In this document: piece by piece, positions 1 through 7,753 of the stretch | How positions within the stretch are numbered: position 1 is the first letter of the stretch | How the letters are laid out: the number at the start of each line of letters is the position of its first letter | Source of the DNA: Halobacteriales archaeon QS_5_68_33 | GTDB taxonomy: Archaea > Halobacteriota > Halobacteria > Halobacteriales > Haloarculaceae | Assembly (NCBI GenBank): GCA_003023785.1 | Contig: PXRS01000009.1 | Span: 1-63,490, forward strand | Direction of reading: 5' to 3' | DNA: 63,490 nucleotides | Position numbers and translations under genes: made by a program | The notes under the pieces: generated by a model | What the model saw: the letters and a program-made list of their open reading frames with translations, nothing else | The model's database searches: none | Told to the model about the DNA's origin: nothing

Positions 1-2
1 GT

Positions 3-449
3 GCCGACGCGATCATCGACCACTACCGGTCGACGGACGCCGCCGACGCGGCCACAGTGGCCGACGGCCTAGCAACGGTGGTCTTCGTCGACGAACGGAC
101 GTGGGACCGGTCGGCGGCGGACCTCCCCGACGAACTGCGGACGGCCGCGAAGGCCGCCCACGCCGAGTTCGCGCGGGAAGTCCGTGCCGAACCCGACAGC
201 GAGGGGACGGTGGCGCTCGTGATGCCCTCGCGGGAGGTGAGAGCACTGGTCCGGGCGGGACTCTCACAGCGGCAGGCGGAGGTGCAGGTCCTCCGGGACC
301 GCGGGCTGACACAGCGCGAAGTCGGCGAGCGACTCGGGATGGCGACCAACACCGTCAAGGTCCACTGCCACCGGGTCGACGCCAAGGTCGAGGACGCGAG
401 GCGACTCCTCGAACTCGTCGAGGGGTATACTGGTCGACAGAACGGTTGA
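3..449 (+). CDS. Helix-turn-helix regulator, 5'-truncated by window edge
   Basis: The reading frame is open from the first bases of the window, so the true start lies outside it; a GTG at 57 is the first internal candidate. The C-terminal third (LSQRQAEVQVLRDRGLTQREVG and following) reads as a sigma-region-4/LuxR/Tfx-like helix-turn-helix followed by an amphipathic helix, so a DNA-binding regulator is inferred; its target is unknown. The last eight residues (GYTGRQNG) and the TGA stop are encoded by the left arm of a dispersed palindromic repeat that starts at 428, so the native C-terminus may have been replaced by the insertion. Confidence 0.7.
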   Translation, partial: ADAIIDHYRSTDAADAATVADGLATVVFVDERTWDRSAADLPDELRTAAKAAHAEFAREVRAEPDSEGTVALVMPSREVRALVRAGLSQRQAEVQVLRDRGLTQREVGERLGMATNTVKVHCHRVDAKVEDARRLLELVEGYTGRQNG

Positions 450-507
450 TAGAATTCGCCCCCGCCATGTCTCGGCGAATATCTATCAGGGCCTCTGTCG
501 ACCAGTA
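428..507. repeat. 80-bp palindromic element, family D, copy 1
   Basis: The arms TACTGGTCGACAG and CTGTCGACCAGTA are perfect inverted repeats of 13 bases. Inside them a second pair (TGATAGA-ATTCGCC against GGCGAATATCTATCA) continues the hairpin almost to the centre. The copy at 1924-2003 differs at one base. The left arm overlaps the end of the upstream regulator gene. No coding capacity; probably a miniature inverted-repeat element. Confidence 0.85.
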
Positions 508-578
508 TAGGTCGCTCGCCGGACCACGGGGGTCGACGTGGAGAACAGATTGATGGGCGTCGGTCTCCGAGCGGGGGC

Positions 579-1253
579 ATGGAGAAGACGCCGTCGGGCA
601 CGTCGGTCGGCGTCGACGACCCCTACGCCCACGTCGACCGCTGTGACCACTGCACCGACGAGGGCCGGTGTCGCTTCGCCGTCGAGCAGGGCGACCGCGA
701 CCCGGCGTTCGCCGACCGCCTGAGCCGCCGGGACTTTCGCTGCCCCGTGGTGAGCGAGGCGCCGAGCGCCTCGGACGGCGAGCGGGGAGGGACGACCCGC
801 GAGCACGGCGACCTGACGGAGGAGGGGCTGACCGGCCCCTGGGAGTGGGCCGACTGCCCGCACTTCCGCTCGCGGGACCACGACCGCGAGTGCGTCCGGT
901 GTGGGCTGGAGGAGCGCCGCCTCGCTCACGACGACGAGCGCCCGCTCCTGGAGGAACACCACCTCTCGTACCGGTCCGGCACGGCCCCCGGTGACGCCGC
1001 CGACGGCACCGACCACGGGGGTGGCGGTACCGGCGATAACGGCGGCGAAGACGGGACGCCGGCACACGAGATAACGGTCCATCTCTGCCGGTGGTGTCAC
1101 GCGAAGATCCACGACTCGTGGGCGCGGATCACCGACGACGCGAACCCCGACCCGGAGGCCATCGCCGAGCGGGAGGGGCGACGCTCGCGCGAGCGGGAAG
1201 AACTGGGGTTCGAGTCGGCCGCCGAACGGTACGACCACGATTCGGAGGGGTAA
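579..1253 (+). CDS. Haloarchaeal HNH-like zinc protein
   Basis: This 224-residue acidic protein has Cys pairs near the N-terminus (CDHC, CRF) and in the middle (CPHF, CVRCGLEER). A later LEEHHLSY segment with LCRWCHAKIHDSW is the layout of an HNH/McrA-type zinc fold. It resembles a conserved haloarchaeal family of unknown function (DUF7097-like by recall). A Gly/Asp-rich linker (about residues 135-160) separates the two halves. It may bind or cut DNA, but nothing in the neighbourhood (a regulator upstream, guaAA downstream) points to a pathway. ATG start at 579. Confidence 0.7.
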   Translation: MEKTPSGTSVGVDDPYAHVDRCDHCTDEGRCRFAVEQGDRDPAFADRLSRRDFRCPVVSEAPSASDGERGGTTREHGDLTEEGLTGPWEWADCPHFRSRDHDRECVRCGLEERRLAHDDERPLLEEHHLSYRSGTAPGDAADGTDHGGGGTGDNGGEDGTPAHEITVHLCRWCHAKIHDSWARITDDANPDPEAIAEREGRRSREREELGFESAAERYDHDSEG

Positions 1254-1357
1254 ATCGCCACGGCGATCCGTCTCATACGGTCGGGGGTTTCGAGGCCGTC
1301 TCCGCGGCGCCCCGCGTTCCGGGGTGCTTTTGTCGGCCGGTACGCTACGGGAGCGTA

Positions 1358-1906
1358 ATGACCCGCATCGACGTGATAGACAACCACGGCCAGTTCACCC
1401 ACCTGGAGCAGCGGGCGCTCCGGGACATGGGCGTCGACGTCGACCTCGTGGACAACGAGACGCCGCCCGAGGAGATCGACGCCGACGGCCTCGTCCTCTC
1501 GGGCGGCCCCGACATCGACCGCATCGGCAACTGCCCCGACTACCTCGACCTCGACGTCCCGGTCCTGGGCATCTGCCTGGGCCACCAGGTGATCGCCCGC
1601 GAACTCGGCGGGACGGTCGAACCGGGCGACTACGGCGGCTACGCCGACGTCACGGTCCGGATCCTCGACGACGAGGACCCGCTGCTGGGGTCGCTCGCCC
1701 CCGAGACGCGGGTGTGGGCCAGCCACGCCGACGAGGTCACCCGCGTCCCCGACGGCTTCGAGACCACCGCCGACAGCGACGTCTGCGGCGTCGAGGCGAT
1801 GAGCGACACCGACCGCGACCTCTACGGCGTCCAGTTCCACCCCGAGGTGGCCCACACCGAGCGCGGCGAGGAGGTCTTCGAGAACTTCCTCGCGGCCTGT
1901 GAGTGA
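1358..1906 (+). CDS. guaAA: GMP synthase, glutamine amidotransferase subunit A
   Basis: A class I glutamine amidotransferase of 182 residues, the usual length of the free-standing archaeal GuaA glutaminase subunit. It releases ammonia from glutamine for the separate ATP-pyrophosphatase subunit, which makes GMP from XMP. The nucleophile is Cys73 in GICLGHQ, and the His161/Glu163 pair lies in QFHPE near the C-terminus. An SGGPD loop precedes them. ATG at 1358 starts directly at the first beta strand (TRIDVIDN). The synthase subunit is not in this window. Confidence 0.95.
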   Translation: MTRIDVIDNHGQFTHLEQRALRDMGVDVDLVDNETPPEEIDADGLVLSGGPDIDRIGNCPDYLDLDVPVLGICLGHQVIARELGGTVEPGDYGGYADVTVRILDDEDPLLGSLAPETRVWASHADEVTRVPDGFETTADSDVCGVEAMSDTDRDLYGVQFHPEVAHTERGEEVFENFLAACE

Positions 1907-1923
1907 GCCGACGACCGCGTCTC

Positions 1924-2003
1924 TACTGGTCGACAGAACGGTTGATAGAATTCGCCCCCGCCACGTCTCGGCGAATATCTATCAGGGCCTCTGTCGACCA
2001 GTA
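1924..2003. repeat. 80-bp palindromic element, family D, copy 2
   Basis: Almost identical to the copy at 428-507 (one base change, in the loop region). Ends are TACTGG...CCAGTA with a 13-base perfect inverted repeat. It lies 17 bases after the guaAA stop codon, where it could form a strong hairpin in the transcript. The near-identity of two copies 1.5 kb apart indicates recent movement or gene conversion. Confidence 0.85.
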
Positions 2004-2090
2004 TCGGACGCGGGTCGCGTCAGCCGCGGGTCGGCCGCTCGTCAGACGGAACGGGCAGTAGCGGCCCCATCACACCGGTCTGAAAGGCCA

Positions 2091-2099
2091 TGTTTAAAG
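2091..2099 (+). promoter_or_regulatory. Candidate TATA box for the DUF2070 gene
   Basis: GTTTAAAGT is the best TATA-like sequence before the DUF2070 gene; a second (CTGTATATG) lies just after it. Either would start transcription upstream of the palindromic element at 2145-2228, placing that hairpin in the 5' untranslated region. Confidence 0.35.
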
Positions 2100-2144
2100 T
2101 GACTGTATATGCTGTGGGCGATAAGAGAGGGAGACGACCCGCCG

Positions 2145-2228
2145 TGATACGGTCGGTTGTCAATCAGTTCCGGGTTTCGTCGGATCGGTCGGCGAAATAC
2201 CGGTACATCGGTACAACCGACCGTATGA
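2145..2228. repeat. Palindromic element, family A, in 5' leader of DUF2070 gene
   Basis: Core 2148-2225 starts TACGGTCGGTTGT and ends ACAACCGACCGTA; the inside (CCGGGTTTCG...CGAAATACCGG) continues the palindrome. TGA is present on both flanks (2145-2147 and 2226-2228), a 3-base target duplication. The element ends 20 bases before the DUF2070 ATG at 2248. Confidence 0.9.
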
Positions 2229-2247
2229 GGTCGGAACGGGATCCACC

Positions 2248-4176
2248 ATGACGACGACCCAGGGCAACCTCGCCAGTCTGTCGCGGTTCGTCGTGCGCGC
2301 GCCCAGCTGGTACTCGAGCGTCTTTTTCGCGCTCCTCCTCGCGGCCGCGGTCGGCGTCGCCGCCTTCAACTCGCGGTTCGTCCTCGAGGACGCCTGGGAG
2401 GGGATATTCTACGTCGGCTTCCCGACGGTCGTGGCGAGCGTGTTCACCCCGTGGGTCGACCGCAAACTCGGCGGCAAACTCTCGCGCAACGGCTCGTCGC
2501 TGCTGGCGCTGACCTGCGAGTTCGTCGCCGTCGCGGCGCTGACCGGGGCGGCGGTGCTGGCCTTTCTCACGCCGCTCGGCCAGGAGTTCGTCGTGGACGC
2601 GCTGGTCGTCGCGCTGGCCTCCATCTTCGCGCTGCGACTGTTCGTCCTGACGGCCGTCTCGCGACACCGCCTGCCCGTCGCCGCGGTCCCGGCGAGCGTC
2701 CAGACCGTCGTCGCGGCCGGCCTCCTCTTCGTCTACAGCGGGACGATGCGCTACCTGGAGTTCGGCGGCGGCCCCATCGCCCGGGCCTTTCTCTACCGGG
2801 CCGACGAGGCCCCCGCCCGGATCCAGCAACTGGAGTACATCGACCCCGGGAAGTTCGCCATTCTCGCGACGGTCTGTCTCGTGTACGCCGGCGGTGTCTG
2901 GCTGTTCGTCACCGTCATCGACCAGCCCTGGAAGCGCGGCCTGGGCGTGAGCGTCCTCGACTTCGTCGGCGGGTTCATCGGCCACATCGCCGAGGGCACC
3001 CGCGAACTGGAGAACTTCTTCGAGGAGATCGGCGAGGAGGCGCTCGTCCCCGTGACCGTCATGTCGGTGCGCCGCCCCGGCGGGAGCGAAAAGGCGCGGT
3101 TCGTCCTGCCGATGCTCCACCCCGGTCCGATGGGCGACATCGGCGGCGGCGACCTCCCCAACCGCATCGCCAGCGAGGCCGACGGCCTGGCCTTCCCGCC
3201 CCACGCCACCGCCGGCCACGACTTCAACCTCGTCACCGAGCGCGAGGTCGACACCGTGATCGACGCCGCGACGACCGCCTACCGCCGCATCGAGTACGAC
3301 GACGCCGCCAGCAAGTCCGTCCGCGTCGAGCAGGGCGAGGCGACGCTGACCGGCCAGGCGGTCGGCGGTGGGGCCGTCCTCGTGAACACGTTCGCGCCCG
3401 AGTACGCCGACGACGTGGAGTACGCGGTCGGCCTCTCGGCCGCGTCGGAGGCCCGCACGAGCGGTCTCGAAGAGGTGATGCTCGTCGACGCGCACAACTG
3501 CAACGACGGCCTCGACAGCGAGAACCTCGGTCACGTCGTCCCCGGGAGCGAGCGCTCGTTCGACATGATAGACGGCGCGGGGACGGTCGGCGAACACCTC
3601 GCCCGCGCCTCCCGCGGCCCGCTCCGGGTCGGCGTCGCCCACGACGAGACCGACTGGACGCCCGCGGACGGGATCGGCCCGCTCGGGGTCCGGGTCGCCG
3701 TCTTCGAGGTCCTCGACTCCGGAGAGTCGAGGGCTCGTCAGACTGCCGCGCAGTCTGACGGTGTGGAGGGCCAGCGGACGGCGTACGTCCTCGTCGACGG
3801 CAACAACATGGAACCGGGCGTCCGGGGGACGGTTATCGACGCCATCGAGGGCGTCGACCGCGCCGAGGTGATGACCACCGACACCCACGTCGTCAACACG
3901 GTCGAGGCCGAGAACCAGGTCGGCGACGAGACCGACCCCGCCGCCCTCGCCGCGCTGGTCGCGGACCTGGTCGCGGAGGCCGTCGACGACCTCGAACCCG
4001 CCGAGGTGGGGATGGAAAGCGAGACGGCCCGCGTGACCGTCTTCGGCAACGACCGCACGGAGATGCTCGCCTCGACGGCCAACGCCGCCATCTCGATGGG
4101 CGCGCCGCTCGCGGCCGCCATCATCTTCGCGTCGCTCGCCGTCTCCGCGCTCGTTTTCCTCGTCGCCAGTCTGTAG
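2248..4176 (+). CDS. DUF2070 family membrane protein
   Basis: A 642-residue archaeal membrane protein of the DUF2070 family. The N-terminal ~230 residues hold several hydrophobic helices, followed by a soluble domain containing the family hallmark MLHPGPMGDIGGG and a late LVDGNNMEPG segment. A final hydrophobic helix (LAAAIIFASLAVSALVF) ends the protein. Function is unknown. Between DSG and GQRTAYVL sits an extra stretch (about residues 492-506, ESRARQTAAQSDGVE) encoded by a short palindrome at 3736-3760; it looks like an in-frame insertion. Confidence 0.9.
   Translation: MTTTQGNLASLSRFVVRAPSWYSSVFFALLLAAAVGVAAFNSRFVLEDAWEGIFYVGFPTVVASVFTPWVDRKLGGKLSRNGSSLLALTCEFVAVAALTGAAVLAFLTPLGQEFVVDALVVALASIFALRLFVLTAVSRHRLPVAAVPASVQTVVAAGLLFVYSGTMRYLEFGGGPIARAFLYRADEAPARIQQLEYIDPGKFAILATVCLVYAGGVWLFVTVIDQPWKRGLGVSVLDFVGGFIGHIAEGTRELENFFEEIGEEALVPVTVMSVRRPGGSEKARFVLPMLHPGPMGDIGGGDLPNRIASEADGLAFPPHATAGHDFNLVTEREVDTVIDAATTAYRRIEYDDAASKSVRVEQGEATLTGQAVGGGAVLVNTFAPEYADDVEYAVGLSAASEARTSGLEEVMLVDAHNCNDGLDSENLGHVVPGSERSFDMIDGAGTVGEHLARASRGPLRVGVAHDETDWTPADGIGPLGVRVAVFEVLDSGESRARQTAAQSDGVEGQRTAYVLVDGNNMEPGVRGTVIDAIEGVDRAEVMTTDTHVVNTVEAENQVGDETDPAALAALVADLVAEAVDDLEPAEVGMESETARVTVFGNDRTEMLASTANAAISMGAPLAAAIIFASLAVSALVFLVASL
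3736..3760. repeat. In-frame palindrome inserted in the DUF2070 coding region
   Basis: CGTCAGACTGC and GCAGTCTGACG are 11-base perfect inverted repeats around CGC. Translated, it gives an RQTAAQSD peptide not expected in the family. A related palindrome (GTCAGAC...GTCTGAC) lies inside folD at 52756-52772. Confidence 0.7.
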
Positions 4177-4214
4177 CGAAAGGCCGAACCGACGCCCCGC
4201 CGTGGCGCCGGACG

Positions 4215-4298
4215 TGATACGGTCGGTTGTCCCGATTTGCCGGTATTTTACCGACCGGTTCGACGAAATCCGGAGATGATTTACAACCGACCGTATCG
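4215..4298. repeat. Palindromic element, family A
   Basis: Core 4218-4295 carries the TACGGTCGGTTGT and ACAACCGACCGTA arms and the ACCGGT-centred inner palindrome. Flanks are TGA on the left and TCG on the right, so the duplication is imperfect. It lies between the DUF2070 gene and the sugar ABC operon, upstream of that operon's TATA box. Confidence 0.88.
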
Positions 4299-4344
4299 GG
4301 CTCTCGGGCGCTGGCGTCCCGCGTGCAGGGGATTAGCACCCCAA

Positions 4345-4353
4345 TATTTATAC
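4345..4353 (+). promoter_or_regulatory. TATA box of the sugar ABC operon
   Basis: TATTTATAC centred 33 bases before the ATG at 4382. Transcription would begin at about 4375, downstream of the alternative ATG at 4358. This favours 4382 as the start of the binding-protein gene. Confidence 0.65.
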
Positions 4354-4381
4354 GGAAATGCTACGATTTCAGTTCCATATC

Positions 4382-5839
4382 ATGTCTGAGAAAGACTCAC
4401 AAGGTGGGCGAGACGAGTCGACGAGCGCCACGGGCGTCGGTCGGCGGACGTTCCTGCAGTCGATCGGGGCCGGTGGCGCGGCAGGGGCACTGGCCGGCTG
4501 TAGCAGCATGCTCGGCGGCGACAGCGGCGCGACGCTCGAGTGGGCGGCCGTCTACAACGAAGACGAAACGCGGGAAGCAATCGCGGACGCGCTCTACGAG
4601 GCGGGCCTCTCGGACGACATCGAACTGAACATCGTCGGACTCCCGGACGCCAACGAGGGGATTCAGGCGCGGTACGACCAGTGGATCACCTCCGGGGAGT
4701 CCAAACCGGACCTGCTGACCGTCGACAACGGGTGGACGATTCCGTTCATCATCCGGGAGCAACTGGTCAACCTCGACGAACTGCTCGACGACAGCACGGT
4801 CAGCACGGTGAAAGACGACTACTTCCAGTCCAGCGTCAACACGGCTCAACACCCCGACACCCGGGACCTGTACGGGGTGCCGCTGTACCCCGAACCGCCG
4901 ACGATGCAGTACCGGAAGGACCTGGCGATGGAGGCGGGGTACGACCCGGACGGCGAGAACTGGGCGACCGAGCCGATGACCTGGCAGGAGTTCTCGCAGG
5001 TCGCCGCGGACGTCCACGAGCAGTCCGACGTCGATTACGCCTATATTACGCAGGGAGCGGCCGACGAGAACATGTCCTGTTGTGAGTTCCCCGAGTACTT
5101 CCACAGCTTCGGCGGCGCGTACTTCGGGGGGATGGACAACCTCTTCGGACCGGTCGGCGACCGGCCGATCACGGTCGACGAGGAGCCGGTCATCGACTCC
5201 CTGCGGATGGCCCGGGCGATGCTGCACGGGTCGGACGCGCCCGAGACGCTCGACGGGTACGAGAAGGTCATGCCCCAGGAGACTCTCTCCTGGGACGTCG
5301 TCCAGACCCAGCAGCTGTTCGAGTCGGGGGACGGGGCCTTCACCCGCCAGTGGATGTTCGGCATCCCGCCCGCAGTCGAAGCGTTCGGAGCCGAGAACGT
5401 GGGCATCATGCCGATGCCGTACGCCGTCGAGGAAGGTGAGGGGGAGTACGACGGCATCGGGGGCTCCTCGCCGGCGCTGGGCGGCTGGCACGTCGCGATG
5501 AACCCGAACTCGGAGAACGAGGACGCCGCCATCGAGTTCTTCGAGGCGATGATGCAGGAGTCGTTCCTGCTCGAACAGTTCTCGGTCTACGGGGTGATGC
5601 CCCCCCACCGGGACATCTTTTACTCCGACGCCGCGGCCGACGTCGAGCCGACCGGTCAGTACGTCGACGCCATCGGGGCGTCCCTGGAGAACGCCGTCCC
5701 CCGCCCCGTCACCGCGGTGTGGCAACAGGAGTCCCAGCGCATCTCCCAGCAGGCACGGGCGGCCCACCAGGTGGACAACGACCCCGCCGAGGAGATGGAC
5801 GAACTCGTCGGCCTGCTCGAGGAAATCGAGAACAGCTAA
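4382..5839 (+). CDS. Sugar ABC transporter, substrate-binding lipoprotein
   Basis: A 485-residue extracytoplasmic solute-binding protein of the COG1653 (maltose/glycerol-3-phosphate) type. The N-terminus has a twin-arginine signal (GRRTFLQSIGAGGAAGALAGC) ending in a lipobox Cys, so the folded protein is exported and lipid-anchored outside the membrane. The LYGVPLYPEPPTMQYRKDL and FTRQWMFGIPP regions match the two-lobed sugar-binding fold. ATG 4382 was preferred over 4358 because the TATA box lies too close to the latter. The stop overlaps the start of the permease gene by one base (TAATG). Substrate is not determinable; the operon and the nearby oxidoreductase suggest a sugar or polyol. Confidence 0.93.
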   Translation: MSEKDSQGGRDESTSATGVGRRTFLQSIGAGGAAGALAGCSSMLGGDSGATLEWAAVYNEDETREAIADALYEAGLSDDIELNIVGLPDANEGIQARYDQWITSGESKPDLLTVDNGWTIPFIIREQLVNLDELLDDSTVSTVKDDYFQSSVNTAQHPDTRDLYGVPLYPEPPTMQYRKDLAMEAGYDPDGENWATEPMTWQEFSQVAADVHEQSDVDYAYITQGAADENMSCCEFPEYFHSFGGAYFGGMDNLFGPVGDRPITVDEEPVIDSLRMARAMLHGSDAPETLDGYEKVMPQETLSWDVVQTQQLFESGDGAFTRQWMFGIPPAVEAFGAENVGIMPMPYAVEEGEGEYDGIGGSSPALGGWHVAMNPNSENEDAAIEFFEAMMQESFLLEQFSVYGVMPPHRDIFYSDAAADVEPTGQYVDAIGASLENAVPRPVTAVWQQESQRISQQARAAHQVDNDPAEEMDELVGLLEEIENS

Positions 5840-6816
5840 TGTCGCTGGAGCGCACCGACCGAACGGGACTCCAACGGCCATACGGGACGGCCGTCGACTG
5901 GCTGGAGGACCTCTCGGAGACGCAGTTCGCCTACCTGATGCTGGTGCCCGTGTTCCTGTTGATGGGCGTAATGGCGTTCTGGCCGCTGGTGCGGACCTTC
6001 GAGATGTCGCTGTTCGCCGACGCCGCCACCGCTCCGGCACCGATCGGCGAGTTCGTCGGTCTCGAGAACTACGTCGACATCGTTCGAGGTGAACGGACTG
6101 CCAGCCTCCCCCGGCCGTTCTGGGACGGCGACCGGCCGCTGGCCAGCGCCATCCCGGTCACGTTCGTGTTCACCGCGGGGGTCGTCGTCGTCGAGACGCT
6201 GCTCGGGCTCACGATGGCGCTGGTCCTCAACGAGAACTTCGAGGGGCGACGCTGGCTCCGGATGACCCTCATTCTGCCGTGGGCGGTTCCGATCGTCATC
6301 CAGGGGATGATCTTCTTCCTGCTGTTCAACAACTCCGTCGGAATCGCCGGCATCTGGCTCAGCGAAATCGGGGTGTTCACGAGAAACCCCCTCTCGACGC
6401 CGGAAAACGCGCTCCTGGTGGTGATGGTCGCCGACGTCTGGAAGCAGACCCCGTTCATCGCGCTGCTCGTCCTCGCCGGGCTTCAGAGCATCGACCGGGA
6501 CCTCTACGAGGTCGCGCGGGTGTCCGGAGCGACTCGCTGGGAGCGGTTCAAGACGGTCACCTTCCCGCTGGTGCTGCCGACCCTGCTGGTGGCGATGCTG
6601 TTCCGGAGCATCGGTGCGATGAAGATCTACGGAACCATCGTCCCGATCGCGGGGTGCAACACGGTACCGTCGCTGTCCTGCGTCGTGGTGTCGACGTTCA
6701 ACAGCCGACTGTACGGGACCTCGACCGCCGTCGCGGTCCTGATGGCGGTCATCATCGGGTCGCTGATGATGTTCTACATCATCCCGTACGCCCGCACGGA
6801 CGCGGGAGGTGTCTGA
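5839..6816 (+). CDS. Sugar ABC transporter permease (MalF/UgpA type)
   Basis: A 325-residue permease with about six membrane helices, the first at FAYLMLVPVFLLMGVMAFW. The EAA loop contacting the ATPase is LYEVARVSGATRWERFKTV. ATG at 5839 overlaps the preceding stop codon, indicating translational coupling. It pairs with the second permease, which starts 8 bases before this gene ends. An unusual Cys-containing stretch (AGCNTVPSLSC) lies before the last helix. Confidence 0.93.
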   Translation: MSLERTDRTGLQRPYGTAVDWLEDLSETQFAYLMLVPVFLLMGVMAFWPLVRTFEMSLFADAATAPAPIGEFVGLENYVDIVRGERTASLPRPFWDGDRPLASAIPVTFVFTAGVVVVETLLGLTMALVLNENFEGRRWLRMTLILPWAVPIVIQGMIFFLLFNNSVGIAGIWLSEIGVFTRNPLSTPENALLVVMVADVWKQTPFIALLVLAGLQSIDRDLYEVARVSGATRWERFKTVTFPLVLPTLLVAMLFRSIGAMKIYGTIVPIAGCNTVPSLSCVVVSTFNSRLYGTSTAVAVLMAVIIGSLMMFYIIPYARTDAGGV

Positions 6817-7753
6817 CGTGGCGACCGAAACCGGGCTGACGGACCGAACCGACGAGGACCGGAACGTCCTCGAACGCTGGTCGCGGCTGGCCATCCTCGA
6901 CTCCGACCGGGTCTACCGGGGCCTGTTCGCCGTGATCGTCGGGTTCTTCCTCCTGATTGCGCTGTTCCCGTTCTACTGGCTGCTCCTGCTCGCGTTGACC
7001 CCCGAGCGGCTGTTCTCCGACCTGGGGCTGGTCCCGATCGCGTTCAACGTCGCGTCGTTCATAGAGGCGTTTCAGGTCGTCCCCTTCCACTGGTACATGC
7101 TGAACAGCATCGTCATGGCACTGATGACGACCGTGATCGTCATCGTCATCGGGAGCGTCGCAGGGTACGTCTTCGGCCGCCTGGATTTCCGCGGCAAGAC
7201 CGCGCTGCTGCTGGCCGTGCTGATAATCTCGTACTTCCCGCCGACGGCGTTCCTGATTCCGGTGTTCAACCTGCTGACCGGGAACGTCGAGGTGCTGGGG
7301 ATATCGAGCCCGCGGTTGTACAACGGGCCGGGCGCGATCGTCCTCCCGCTGAGCGCGCTCGTCATGCCGCTGGCGATCTACATCCTCGCGACGTTCTTCT
7401 CGCAGATCCCGGACGGGCTCGAGGACGCGTCACGCATCGAGGGGTCGACCCGGCTGGGTGCGCTCTACCGGGTGATCATGCCGCTGGCGGCCCCCGGCGT
7501 CGCGACCATCGCCATCCTCACGTTCATCATCACGTACAACGAGTTTTTCTTCTCGTTTCTGATGACCAACGGGGAGCCGGAGAACTGGTCGCCGATCGTC
7601 TGGGGAATCACCCGCTACCAGGGCACGCGGGCGATCCAGTACAACCTGATGGCGGCAGCCAGCATCGTCGGCGTCATCCCGATGGCGCTCATCGTCGTAC
7701 TGGCCCAGGAAAAGATCGTCAGCGGTCTCACCGCAGGAGCTCTGAAAGAATAA
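6809..7753 (+). CDS. Sugar ABC transporter permease (MalG/UgpE type)
   Basis: A 314-residue second permease with six predicted helices and the EAA motif (LEDASRIEGSTRLGALYRVI). It starts at GTG 6809, inside the end of the first permease gene; GTG 6818 is an alternative. The stop overlaps the ATPase start (TAATG). Together with the preceding gene it forms the heterodimeric membrane channel of the importer. Confidence 0.92.
   Translation: MSDVATETGLTDRTDEDRNVLERWSRLAILDSDRVYRGLFAVIVGFFLLIALFPFYWLLLLALTPERLFSDLGLVPIAFNVASFIEAFQVVPFHWYMLNSIVMALMTTVIVIVIGSVAGYVFGRLDFRGKTALLLAVLIISYFPPTAFLIPVFNLLTGNVEVLGISSPRLYNGPGAIVLPLSALVMPLAIYILATFFSQIPDGLEDASRIEGSTRLGALYRVIMPLAAPGVATIAILTFIITYNEFFFSFLMTNGEPENWSPIVWGITRYQGTRAIQYNLMAAASIVGVIPMALIVVLAQEKIVSGLTAGALKE

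Noticed and set aside
1271-1285. Another palindromic element upstream of guaAA
   Set aside because: TCATACGGTCGG matches the left arm for 12 bases, but no inner palindrome or right arm follows, so it may be chance or a tiny remnant.
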